A stretch of DNA of 60,913 nt from Fuerstiella sp. GTDB lineage: Bacteria > Planctomycetota > Planctomycetia > Planctomycetales > Planctomycetaceae. The position numbers were made by a program, and so were the translations under genes. The stretch spans positions 1 to 60,913 of the forward strand of contig JALHMY010000055.1 in NCBI GenBank assembly GCA_022843805.1, written 5' to 3'. Position 1 is the first letter of the stretch. Each line of letters starts with the position of its first letter. Shown piece by piece: positions 35,405-44,890 of the stretch. The notes beneath the pieces are model-generated. The model had not been told where the DNA came from and did no database searches. It saw nothing but the letters and a program-made list of their open reading frames with translations.

Positions 35405-38400
35405 ATGCGGTCATGCACCACTTTTCTCTGCGTTGTGACTGGAATTCTGACACTACTATCAGCTGCTGTGTTTGCGGCCAGTCCGAATGACCCGGAAGTC
35501 CGACTGGAAGGTGTTCGCGTTGCTCTCGGCGTCATGTTTGACGACGAACATGTGGCCCAGGATGCTCTGCGAGTTCACATACGCGCAATGGGGATGGATC
35601 CGGAAACGCGGTTTGAAATGCTTTCCCGATGGGTCCTGCCTTCGGCCGACCATCAAACTCTCCGAATGCAGATTGAGTTTACTCCGACGTGTCCAGGGCC
35701 GGCGAATGATCTGACACGAAACAGGGTGGCATCCGAAGGAGAGGCGTCGGCCGAACATGCGAACCCCGTCAGCAATCATAGGAAATGTTCCGGAGGCGAC
35801 CTCGTCTGTCCCGCGATGGATCTTGTAAATGTTGCCCGTCATCTGCAGCGACTGGTGGAAATTGAGACTGTTGTCGAGCAATGGTCGGTCCGTTCAGCGG
35901 AAGATGAGAAATCCCGAAATTCATTTTTGTTGCTGACAGCAATCGCTCGCGACGATCAAAATGCCGCTGAACAGAGAATGCGGGAGATGCTCGCGCTTGC
36001 GACAAATTCTCCTGGCTTCGCCCTGGAGCGACATGCAGAAGCGGTTGCTGTATGGGCGGGTGGCGATTATCCGGCAACCCGAGAGCTTGCCCGGGAACTT
36101 GCCGTTCATCTGAATGAAGATGTGCGGTCCGGTGTGATTCGCCGAAGTGAACGCTGGAAGCGGCATATCGCCGCCCGTCAATTTCAGATTTCCCTGGAAA
36201 CTCCCTCCGGACTCGAAAAATCGGCCGGAATGACCTCTGAAGGTGTCGCGACGACTCGGTCTTCGCTGAAGAACTGGATACCAGTCAGCCGCATGACAGC
36301 CGAGACACGCGGAACTGGCTATCCGGTTCCGGTCTGGCAGACAAGCCGAGGACATGCCATGCATGTGGCCGGACATGATCACGATTATCTGTACTTCGCT
36401 TCACCACTCACGGGTGACTTTTCTGTCGAAGCCGATTTGACAACCTTTGGTTACCGGGACATTCATCTGGGATTTGGCGGCTATTGGGCAGGTTCCCATT
36501 TCGATCTGAGAAGCTGCGTGAACGGAAACTTTCGATCCGAACAGGCTTTGGTTCCGATTGATCCGCCTCTGACCCGAATGTTTGAGTCGATGAGAGTGCG
36601 TCTTGAAGTTCGTCAGGGGAAGCAGACAACGTTTGTAAACGGTCGCGAGGTCTTTCAGCGACAGCACCGACCAGGTGATGATCCATGGCTGACCATACAC
36701 AGCTGGTGGCTGACACACGGATTGGTAAAGAATCTGCGAGTGCTTGGTAATCCGGTAATTCCCGCGGATGTGAAGCTGATTAATCCCGATCTGGCTGGAT
36801 GGATAGCCTACTTTGATGAATCGGTCAGCTCACCGAACGCAGACTGGATTATACGGAAGTCTGTGCCATCAGGAACCAATCAGGGTTCAGACACTTCGGA
36901 GATTGTTGGACGTCGGCGAGACGATCTGCATGGCACGTTCAGTCAGAGTCTTCTGCAGTATCATCGTCCGATGGCTGAAGATGGAACAATTGAATATGAG
37001 TTTTTCTATGAGCCGCAGAAGTCCATGGTTCATCCTGCGCTGGATCGCTATTGTCTTCTCCTGAATCCGGCAGGGGTCGACGTGCACTGGATAACGGATG
37101 GCCGTTACGATCCGGCATTGTCTGATCGATTATCTGATTCGGACAATCTCATTTCGGACCCGCAGAAACACGGCGGCATGCTGCCATTCATCGTTCGCGA
37201 CTGGAACGCGCTTGCACTGACAGTTAAGGGAGATTCCATCGAGTTGACTCTGAATGGTTTACTCGTCTTTTCAGGAAAAATTGAACCCGGCAATCTGAGG
37301 ACGTTCGGCCTGTTTCATTATGCTGAACAGACGGAAGCGAGAATCCGCAACCTGCGATGGCGGGGCAACTGGCCAAAGTCATTGTCAGTCCCGCCCGAGC
37401 AGGAGCTTGCGACGAATGAAGTTGAGTCCATTGTCGGGAATCCTGATCGCCTTCCAATTGTATTCGCGCATGACTTTCGAAATGGCATGCCCACCGGACT
37501 GTTATCAGTTGTGGGCACCGAACTGGACGAACATCTCAGGCAGATGCCAAACGGCGTCCAGCTGAATCGTCCCGGCGGGGAGTATGTCAATTATTCCATT
37601 GTTTCCCCGGTCGTGCTGACCGGGGACTTCGACATAACCGCCACGTTTGAAGACTTTGCCTGCGAAACAGAAGCAAACGGGGAAAGCAACATTCAGCTTT
37701 CAGTGACTCTGGATGACGACAAGTCCAGCGAATTTTATCTGTTTCGTAAGGTCTTTGTCGTGCCGCCCGATACCCATGAACAGCTGGTTCAGGCGGCCAT
37801 GTTTCAGAAGCGCGAAGGCGAAACGCAGTATTCCTTTTTTCAAAGCCCTGCTGAGGAGTCGAATTCCGGCCGGATGCGACTGATCAGGCGAGGACATCAG
37901 CTGTCGTATCTCTATGCCCAGGAGAATTCCACCGAGTTTCGACTGCTGCATACCGAGAGTGTTTCTGATGCGGACGCGACAGTGAAGCTGGTGAATGGAC
38001 AGAACAAGTCCGGATATGCTCGTGTCACCTGGAAGTCGCTTGAAGTGCGTTCTGAGGGGTCGTTTGGGGTACCGGATCAGAAACTGCGAACGATTGTGCA
38101 GCTGGATCAGGAACGATCGGGGCTGTCAGCAAAACGTACGTTCAGTTTTTCAGCGCCGAACACGATGATCGGTGCACAGGGTCTGGAGCCCTTTGCGGCA
38201 TGGAGTCACCCGAATGCGGAGTATTCCCGAGACGAAGACGGATTGAAAATCCTGGTTCCCGGCAGCGAAAACTGGCAGGCTGCAGGTCTGGCACTGTATC
38301 TGGCTCTGGAGGGCGACTTTGACGTTTCGCTGGAGCTGGAAGTACTGCACATGGAGCCCAGCAAAAAATATGATGAATCTGTTGTGCTTCTGCAGACCGA

Positions 38401-38767
38401 GTTCAACGACTCACGAAAATTAGTCAGTGAAGTCAAGTACTCGATTCATCATGGAGGGGATCGCAGGTCAGAGACGCAGCTGCGTCGCGTCCGTAAAGAC
38501 GGAACGTTCAACTATCAGGAGCTGGTATCTCGTCCGGATTCAACCGCGACTTTGCTCAGGCTGGCTCGCCGAGGCGACATCATCTATCAGATCATCCGGG
38601 CTGAACCGAATTCCCCCGAGGAAATTCTGAGTGTTATGAAAATTGGCACGGATCCGGTTCCCTCCGGATTTTTGCGAGCACTGATTCACACGGGTGGCGA
38701 AAATCGGAAAACCGTGATCAGGTTCAGGAGCATTCGCATTTGCGCAGAAAGGATTGTTGAAGGGTGA
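35405..38767 (+). CDS. DUF1583-type secreted protein A, three lectin-like modules
   Basis: The 1120-residue product has a signal peptide (CVVTGILTLLSAAVFAAS), an N-terminal helical region with ETRFEMLSRWVLP, and three successive beta-rich modules. The first (about residues 300-670) has HDHDYLYFASPLTGDFSVEAD, then YEFFYEPQKSMVHPALDR near 530, GVDVHWITDG, and LFHYAEQTEARIRNLRWRGNWP, the hallmark of planctomycete DUF1581/1583 proteins. The second (about 680-890) starts FAHDFRNGMPTG, and the third (about 915-1118) has LALEGDFDVSLELEV. The folds look concanavalin/lectin-like. Function is unknown. Residues near 112-118 (EGEASAE) match the translation of the dispersed repeat. Confidence 0.85.
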   Translation: MRSCTTFLCVVTGILTLLSAAVFAASPNDPEVRLEGVRVALGVMFDDEHVAQDALRVHIRAMGMDPETRFEMLSRWVLPSADHQTLRMQIEFTPTCPGPANDLTRNRVASEGEASAEHANPVSNHRKCSGGDLVCPAMDLVNVARHLQRLVEIETVVEQWSVRSAEDEKSRNSFLLLTAIARDDQNAAEQRMREMLALATNSPGFALERHAEAVAVWAGGDYPATRELARELAVHLNEDVRSGVIRRSERWKRHIAARQFQISLETPSGLEKSAGMTSEGVATTRSSLKNWIPVSRMTAETRGTGYPVPVWQTSRGHAMHVAGHDHDYLYFASPLTGDFSVEADLTTFGYRDIHLGFGGYWAGSHFDLRSCVNGNFRSEQALVPIDPPLTRMFESMRVRLEVRQGKQTTFVNGREVFQRQHRPGDDPWLTIHSWWLTHGLVKNLRVLGNPVIPADVKLINPDLAGWIAYFDESVSSPNADWIIRKSVPSGTNQGSDTSEIVGRRRDDLHGTFSQSLLQYHRPMAEDGTIEYEFFYEPQKSMVHPALDRYCLLLNPAGVDVHWITDGRYDPALSDRLSDSDNLISDPQKHGGMLPFIVRDWNALALTVKGDSIELTLNGLLVFSGKIEPGNLRTFGLFHYAEQTEARIRNLRWRGNWPKSLSVPPEQELATNEVESIVGNPDRLPIVFAHDFRNGMPTGLLSVVGTELDEHLRQMPNGVQLNRPGGEYVNYSIVSPVVLTGDFDITATFEDFACETEANGESNIQLSVTLDDDKSSEFYLFRKVFVVPPDTHEQLVQAAMFQKREGETQYSFFQSPAEESNSGRMRLIRRGHQLSYLYAQENSTEFRLLHTESVSDADATVKLVNGQNKSGYARVTWKSLEVRSEGSFGVPDQKLRTIVQLDQERSGLSAKRTFSFSAPNTMIGAQGLEPFAAWSHPNAEYSRDEDGLKILVPGSENWQAAGLALYLALEGDFDVSLELEVLHMEPSKKYDESVVLLQTEFNDSRKLVSEVKYSIHHGGDRRSETQLRRVRKDGTFNYQELVSRPDSTATLLRLARRGDIIYQIIRAEPNSPEEILSVMKIGTDPVPSGFLRALIHTGGENRKTVIRFRSIRICAERIVEG

Positions 38768-38773
38768 AATGTC

Positions 38774-39142
38774 TTGCAAACCCCCCGGCAGGCATCCTGT
38801 ACGCGACTCTATGCCGTCATTTTTGCACTGATGCCGTTTTGTTCTGCGTCTGCATATTTGTGGGACAATGCGGAAACCCGGTTGCAGGTGCGGCAGGACG
38901 CATCCGCTGATGCGTACCAGCGCCACGATGAGTGTCTTATGGAAAAAGCTGGCTGTTCGGGCGGAAAAGATTGTTCGACAATAGCCGGGCCATTCCAGCT
39001 GGTGAATCCGGCCAGGGCCGGGCAGAATTTTCGCGTGACTTTACCGCCGGAAACGACTCAGTACATTGAGCTAAACGCCTTTCCGGAAGACGGGTGGTAC
39101 ACACGATTCCTCGCGTGTTCAGGTCTTTTTATTATAAACTAA
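38774..39142 (+). CDS. Doubtful small exported protein
   Basis: A 122-residue frame starts at TTG 38774 and has a hydrophobic N-terminal stretch (YAVIFALMPFCSASA) that could be a signal peptide, then six Cys residues with no motif I recognise. There is no in-frame ATG and no obvious ribosome-binding site. It occupies the 385-bp gap between two DUF1583 genes. I list it only because it could be a small exported protein; chance is as likely. Confidence 0.25.
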   Translation: MQTPRQASCTRLYAVIFALMPFCSASAYLWDNAETRLQVRQDASADAYQRHDECLMEKAGCSGGKDCSTIAGPFQLVNPARAGQNFRVTLPPETTQYIELNAFPEDGWYTRFLACSGLFIIN

Positions 39143-39215
39143 CGGCGATGAAGTGAATGGTGCAGTTCGTTCTTTTCAGAGAAGTACCTTCACGGGTTTT
39201 ACCGGGTTCAACATC

Positions 39216-41303
39216 ATGCGGTCATTCACTTTGTCGTTGATAGTCTCGATTGTCCTGCTCCACTTCTCGGTGCAGACAGCGTTCTCACAGTCCGCGGCGC
39301 CATCTTCGGGACAAGTGCCACCTGCGGAACAAGTGCCACCTGCGGGAATAGCATCATCCGCTGCTCTCAGTGAAGCATTGCTGAAGGCATTGCGGGACGA
39401 TGATATCCCGGGAGCCCTCAAACTTCTTGAGGCGATGAGTGCTGAAGATCGGCTTCCCGCCGAACAATCGCCGCGGGAACTCACAGCTGGCTCTGCAGGC
39501 CTGCATCGAGCGCTGATGCAGCTCGGATCCGATGAACAGTATGAATTGCTGCATCAGTGGTCGATCGCTTCGAAACCGGAAGGAGTGCGAGTATTGACGT
39601 CGCTCGTTCCGGAAATCGTACCTCCGATGGAATTTGCTCGGGCATTAGGGCAGCGTCCGAAAAAGGAATCATTTGCCGTCGCGACAGTGGGCGATGTGCC
39701 GGGTATTTTCTGTTCCGCGTGGTCATTGATTGTCGCTGCGGATGATGCCGGAAATCTGCGTAAACTGATCACACAGCTTGAAGCACTTTCTGAAAAGAAG
39801 ATTAGCGGCGCGGACTTTGTTCTGACTCTGGCAAAAATTCGGGACACTCGCACATCAGATGCTGAACTGACTGCAAAACTCACTGCCCGTGTCGCTCCGG
39901 CCGACGCCGCCACTCAAAATGCTGCCTTACACGACGCGGTGCTTGTTGCCGCGGCTCTGCAAAGAACTGCACTGGGGCCTGTGTGTGAACAGATCGTCGA
40001 ACGACTGAACCAGTTCACATTTACTTCCGGCAGTCCACCGTATGTCTCCTTTCTTCGTCGATTGCGAGCGACGGTTATTCTGAAGAACCGCAGCCCTGAC
40101 ACTGCTCCGGAAGCTGTTTTTTATCAGACTCCCGGACTGTGGATTGCGGCCGATGATCCGCGACACGATGGATTGTCGGCCGGCTCTGATCGAGCCATCT
40201 GGCTGTTTCATGAAGAGCACGTTAAGCGCCTGGCCGGCCCTGGTAATGATTTGCTGCTGTTCAGGTATCCGCTGATCGGGACTTTTGAGCTGAAGGGTGA
40301 AGCGACCGCATTGGATCATGGTGCCGTTGGCATGACCTACGGCGGACTCGGCTTCGATGCCAGTCAACAGTTCTTCACGCTGCGGGAGATTGGGCGAAGT
40401 CATGCCGAGCAAAGAACCTGGCCGTTTTTAGCACCACCCGAACTTCGGATGTTTAATCGGGTTAACATCCGCGTGAATTCTGAAAAGGTCGTATTCCTCT
40501 CGAATCTGCATCCCGGATGGACCGGTGACGCCACCACCAGTGCGAGCAGTCCGTGGCTTGGACTGAGAGCAACTGGTGAAGGGCGAATTTACTTTCGAAA
40601 CCTTGAGATTGTCGGTGATCCGACAATTCCCCGAGAGGTTCGAATTGCCGACGCGTCTGATCTGAGGGGCTGGGGAGCGACATATGGTGAAACGGTTCCC
40701 CGAGCAACCATCCCCTTTCAATCCAACTCGGCGGCTGCTCCGGTGACTGAGCCAGCGGACTGGCAGGTTGTCGAGGGCATACTTAACGCGAGGATGGCAA
40801 CCAATCCAACAGCGGACGAAGTGTCACAAAGCCATCTGGCTTATATGCGACCTCTGCTTGAGGGAGAGTCTGTGAAGTACGAATTCTTTCATGAAGAGGG
40901 CAAAATGTCTGTGCACCCCGCGTTGGGGCGTCTGGCGTTTCTGATTGAACCCGGCGGAGTCCGAGTCCACTGGCTAACCGACGAGCAGAATGAGTGGACC
41001 GGCCTGCCCGCCGACAACGCAATTGTGGAGCCGCTCAATCGACGTGGCCCTCGTTCGATGCCGCTTAAGAATGCAGACTGGAACGCGGTTACGATGACGC
41101 TCAGGGATAACCATATCGTCATCTCCCTCAATGACGTTGAAATTTATGATCGCCTGATGGAAGATCTGGTGAACCACCATATTGGCTTTTATCATGATCG
41201 CAACTCTTCAGCCGTGCAGATTCGAAATGTGGTTCTGTCCGGCAACTGGCCGGAGAAATTATCCGCTGAGCAGCTGCAGAAACTCGTCTCGATGGAAGAC
41301 TGA
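39216..41303 (+). CDS. DUF1583-type secreted protein B, short paralog
   Basis: The 695-residue product starts with a signal peptide (RSFTLSLIVSIVLLHFSVQTAFSQ). An N-terminal alpha-helical region of about 300 residues contains ALLKALRDDDIPGALKLLEA. The lectin-like module follows, with NDLLLFRYPLIGTFELKGE, VKYEFFHEEGKMSVHPALGR near residue 555, GVRVHWLTD, and VQIRNVVLSGNWPEKLS. Compared with proteins A and C it lacks the later modules. The frame extends upstream to GTG at 39153, but ATG at 39216 places the signal peptide at the N-terminus. It lies between A and C in the same direction, 80 bp from C. Confidence 0.87.
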   Translation: MRSFTLSLIVSIVLLHFSVQTAFSQSAAPSSGQVPPAEQVPPAGIASSAALSEALLKALRDDDIPGALKLLEAMSAEDRLPAEQSPRELTAGSAGLHRALMQLGSDEQYELLHQWSIASKPEGVRVLTSLVPEIVPPMEFARALGQRPKKESFAVATVGDVPGIFCSAWSLIVAADDAGNLRKLITQLEALSEKKISGADFVLTLAKIRDTRTSDAELTAKLTARVAPADAATQNAALHDAVLVAAALQRTALGPVCEQIVERLNQFTFTSGSPPYVSFLRRLRATVILKNRSPDTAPEAVFYQTPGLWIAADDPRHDGLSAGSDRAIWLFHEEHVKRLAGPGNDLLLFRYPLIGTFELKGEATALDHGAVGMTYGGLGFDASQQFFTLREIGRSHAEQRTWPFLAPPELRMFNRVNIRVNSEKVVFLSNLHPGWTGDATTSASSPWLGLRATGEGRIYFRNLEIVGDPTIPREVRIADASDLRGWGATYGETVPRATIPFQSNSAAAPVTEPADWQVVEGILNARMATNPTADEVSQSHLAYMRPLLEGESVKYEFFHEEGKMSVHPALGRLAFLIEPGGVRVHWLTDEQNEWTGLPADNAIVEPLNRRGPRSMPLKNADWNAVTMTLRDNHIVISLNDVEIYDRLMEDLVNHHIGFYHDRNSSAVQIRNVVLSGNWPEKLSAEQLQKLVSMED

Positions 41304-41383
41304 CCGTAACTTTCTGCGAATTTCGGTCGCGTCGGCATTCATTGGCCGACAACAGCATTCTGCCCGGCGAAAAGAGACGACGT

Positions 41384-44300
41384 ATGATCAGGCCATTGAA
41401 TCTTTTTCTGTGTGCGCTGCTTCTGACAGCCACCGGGCAGGTCGGTGCCGCACAGAACTTGCAGCCTCGCCAATTGACGCAGCCATCCGGATATGCCGCG
41501 TTGTTTGAAGAGAATATTCTGGGGCTGAATGCGGCCGCTGTTCGAGCTCGGGCAGCGTCGCTTCCCGACGAGATCAGGTTTGAACGACTGTTGGAATGGG
41601 TATTTCCGACAGGCTCTCATATCTCAATCCGTATGTATGGAGACTTCACCCAAACTAACCCATCGCCCGTCAGTCGAATCGATGAATCCGAGGAGCACAG
41701 AGCCGGTGGAGCAGTCATTTCTCCGGTCTTCGATCTGCTCGATCTGGCAAGAAAGCTGAATCGCCAGAACGAACTGTTGGCCAGAGTTGATACAGTTCCC
41801 GAAGCGAATACGGACGAACAGCGGCGAGCAAAAGCAGCCATGCAGTTGCTGCTGCAGCTGGAGACCGGAAAAACTGATGCGGCAGTAAAGTTGCTTGACC
41901 AGTTCATGCAACTGGTGCGAAATTCTGAAGCCAGCAGCCATTCTGAAATGTGGCCGGAAACGCTGGTGGTTTATCGCTGTGTCGTTCGGAAAATCAGTCT
42001 CCCCGAAGCCGACGACCTGCTGGCGTTTCTTTTTTCACAGCGTACTCTCCGGGATATTCCACAGAACGCGCCTGCGTGGCACAGTCAGATGGCCGCACTT
42101 GCCGGTCAGAAGGGTCACCGGGATACGGGCGGAGGTGTTGTTGCCGCCGATCTGAAACTCGGACTTTCCCAGTGGGTACCCATCAGCCTGCGCAGGGCTC
42201 AGTCGCGAGGACAGTGTCTGGCACCGGCACGCTGGGTTCGCTCGGGTGCGAGAGTTGACAAGATCTCCGGACACAATGACGACTATCTGTTCTTTCGAAC
42301 GCCTCTGACCGGCGACTATGAAGTCCAGTGCGATATTTCAAACTCCATTACACAGGCCATGACTGCCGGCACCTTTCTCGGAAACGATGGTACTGGTCCG
42401 CATCTGTGGATCGGCACGTTTCGCGGCAGCGCAAAGCGTGTCGACAGCGCGTTGAAGTTCTCAGGCGTTGATGAATGGATCCGCTATCGAAGTGTCGTTC
42501 GCAGGGGCGTCTCCACGACTTCCCTGAATGGACTGACCGTACTCTCTGAAGAAACCGGGAACTCACCGGACCCCTGGTTTGCCGTTCGGAACTGGTGGAG
42601 AATGCATTCATCAGCCCAGGATATCAGAATCTCGGGGAATCCCGTGATTCCAGAATCCGTGGATCTTTCTGCCTCGCCTGATCTGCGTGGGTGGTATCCG
42701 TATTTCGAAGATTCCGCAGGATATCCGGGAGCAGCATGGGAATATCTGTCAGAAGGCGCTTCTTCCGGACAAATCGTAGGCCATTCCGGTGCACCATCGG
42801 AATCCTTCAGCGAAAGCCTGCTCGCCTGGCAGCGGCCTCTCGATGATGTCGGTTCTGTTCAATATGAGTTCTTCTATGAGCCGGGCAGGTCGGAGGTTCA
42901 TCCGGCCCTGGACCGAATGGTATTTTATCTGCACTCCGACGGAGTACGTATCCACTGGCTTACCGACGGTCCGCTTGATGCGACGGGTATTGCCCCTGAC
43001 AATTTCTCGGATGTCTCTCCGGGAGACAAGCTGGCAACGCCGCTGCCATTGAAACCCGGCGAATGGAATCAGCTGACCATTGCCGTCAGTCAGCAGCGAG
43101 CAAAACTTCTTCTGAACGGGCAGCAAATCTGCGAATGTGAAATCGACTCATCGAACGATCGTGTCTTTGGATTGTTTCACTACGCTGATCAGACCGAAGC
43201 CCGGGTGCGAAGTATTTCGATGCGAGGCAACTGGCCACGAACACTGCCACATCCGTCGGAACAGGAACTTGCTGACCCGAGGACCGTGCAAGTTGACTCT
43301 GACCTTCCGAAGCGTGGTGATGTGTTTACTCATGACTTTTCAAAGAACGGCTTTTCTCCCCGGTATTTCCATGCCGTACAGATTCAGCCGTCGGGAACAG
43401 TTGCCCTGCAGCCGAACGGTTTATTGATTGCCCGGCCCGGCGGGGGGCCATGGTTTGACATCCATGTGAACCTGCCATTTATGGTTCACGGCGATTTTGA
43501 CATCGAAACAGAATTCGACGAATTCAGGGCGATTGGTGATGAGTTTGGCTGCATTATGTTCGTTGTGCAGCTGGATGATCAAAAACAGCAGCAGTGTCGT
43601 ATCCTGCGAACTCGTGATGAACTTCAGCGGCAGGAACTTCATTCGTCCCTGTCAGAAGTTCATGCAGACGGTGCCCGCTCGTACTCCGCACGTATGCCAA
43701 AGAAAACCGAAGCGGTCCGTGGCCGCTTGCGCATGTCGCGACGCGGTACGACGTTGTATTACATGTTTGCGGAAAATGATTCACCCGTGTTTCGTGTTCT
43801 GGAAACGGAAGAGATTTCCGATCGGCCTTCCGTTGCTGATGGAATGCATTTTCACACCATGTGCAACGGAAAGGGTGAAACCCGTGCGCTGTGGAAGTCC
43901 ATCACAATTCGTGCAGAACGACTGACTGCGAAGCCAGACCCGGACGCAAAGCCACTGACAAATCTTTATGTCATGAATGCGGATGGCAGCAATATTCGTC
44001 TGCTGGCGGAACCCGAACCCGGATTTGCTCAGCTGGGATCATTTGAATGGTCTGCCGACGGAAAACGGCTCATCGGTGATATGTCAAAGGGTGGCGTCGA
44101 CACCTCGCGAGTGATCCTGCTGAACGCCGATGGGTCGAATCGGAAAAACCTCGGCGATGGCTGCATGCCCAGCTTGTCGCGGGATGGTGCCGAGATTGTT
44201 TTCAGTCAGTCGGGTGTGGGAGTGATGGCGATGAACGTCGACGGTTCGAATCGACGCACGCTGGAGCGGAATGCATGGGGCGTTCAGTGGGCTCCCGATG

Positions 44301-44788
44301 GCCGCACAATTGCATTGGGCAGCGGAAATAACATCACGCTGCTGGATGTTCCATCGGGAAAAAGGCGGATGTTGCTTCCGGAAAACCAGGCTGGAACATT
44401 CAGCCGGATTGCATGGAACTTTGGTTGGTCAGCAGATAGTCAGTCAATCGGGTTCAAAGCCACACTGAAAACCGGGCAGTCAACGGTTAATGTTGCCGAT
44501 ATCGGAAAATCCAGTGCATTGGAGTCCGTATACGGAAGTCCGGATTATTTTCCGGAGGACATCTCATTCCTGCCCGGCGCGAAAGCCGTAATTCTTCCTG
44601 GCTACACTGTCGATCGTACTCGTGCCGGCCTCCTGGTGGTGGATCGGAACGATAAAATCCCCACGTTCCCGTTTCTGGAGCCTCTGAAGAACTTAAACAT
44701 TACAGGAGTCGACTGGTCACCGGATGGAAAAACCATTGCATTTACAGCAACCACTTTGGCCTCGCCGACAGAATGGCCACCCGAATAA
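41384..44788 (+). CDS. DUF1583-type secreted protein C with C-terminal PD40 propeller
   Basis: The 1134-residue product has a signal peptide (RPLNLFLCALLLTATGQVGAAQ), the helical N-terminal region (EIRFERLLEWVFPTG), and two lectin-like modules: HNDDYLFFRTPLTGDYEVQCD, QYEFFYEPGRSEVHPALDR near residue 494, GVRIHWLTDG, LFHYADQTEARVRSISMRGNWP, then VFTHDFSKNGFSPRY. From about residue 860 it changes to TolB/PD40-like beta-propeller repeats (LYVMNADGSNIRLL, VILLNADGSNRKNLGDG, GVMAMNVDGSNRRTLE, DWSPDGKTIAFTAT). Protein A has a third lectin-like module in that position. The ATG at 41384 is chosen over the upstream TTG at 41342. Probable periplasmic or surface role. Confidence 0.9.
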   Translation: MIRPLNLFLCALLLTATGQVGAAQNLQPRQLTQPSGYAALFEENILGLNAAAVRARAASLPDEIRFERLLEWVFPTGSHISIRMYGDFTQTNPSPVSRIDESEEHRAGGAVISPVFDLLDLARKLNRQNELLARVDTVPEANTDEQRRAKAAMQLLLQLETGKTDAAVKLLDQFMQLVRNSEASSHSEMWPETLVVYRCVVRKISLPEADDLLAFLFSQRTLRDIPQNAPAWHSQMAALAGQKGHRDTGGGVVAADLKLGLSQWVPISLRRAQSRGQCLAPARWVRSGARVDKISGHNDDYLFFRTPLTGDYEVQCDISNSITQAMTAGTFLGNDGTGPHLWIGTFRGSAKRVDSALKFSGVDEWIRYRSVVRRGVSTTSLNGLTVLSEETGNSPDPWFAVRNWWRMHSSAQDIRISGNPVIPESVDLSASPDLRGWYPYFEDSAGYPGAAWEYLSEGASSGQIVGHSGAPSESFSESLLAWQRPLDDVGSVQYEFFYEPGRSEVHPALDRMVFYLHSDGVRIHWLTDGPLDATGIAPDNFSDVSPGDKLATPLPLKPGEWNQLTIAVSQQRAKLLLNGQQICECEIDSSNDRVFGLFHYADQTEARVRSISMRGNWPRTLPHPSEQELADPRTVQVDSDLPKRGDVFTHDFSKNGFSPRYFHAVQIQPSGTVALQPNGLLIARPGGGPWFDIHVNLPFMVHGDFDIETEFDEFRAIGDEFGCIMFVVQLDDQKQQQCRILRTRDELQRQELHSSLSEVHADGARSYSARMPKKTEAVRGRLRMSRRGTTLYYMFAENDSPVFRVLETEEISDRPSVADGMHFHTMCNGKGETRALWKSITIRAERLTAKPDPDAKPLTNLYVMNADGSNIRLLAEPEPGFAQLGSFEWSADGKRLIGDMSKGGVDTSRVILLNADGSNRKNLGDGCMPSLSRDGAEIVFSQSGVGVMAMNVDGSNRRTLERNAWGVQWAPDGRTIALGSGNNITLLDVPSGKRRMLLPENQAGTFSRIAWNFGWSADSQSIGFKATLKTGQSTVNVADIGKSSALESVYGSPDYFPEDISFLPGAKAVILPGYTVDRTRAGLLVVDRNDKIPTFPFLEPLKNLNITGVDWSPDGKTIAFTATTLASPTEWPPE

Positions 44789-44890
44789 TGCGGGGTAAAG
44801 TTTAATCGCACAATGGGAATCGCCCAGTGCACTGAACAACGGATCGATTTTCCTGGAAGGCCTCGCTTTTTGCTCAGTCACTGACATAAA

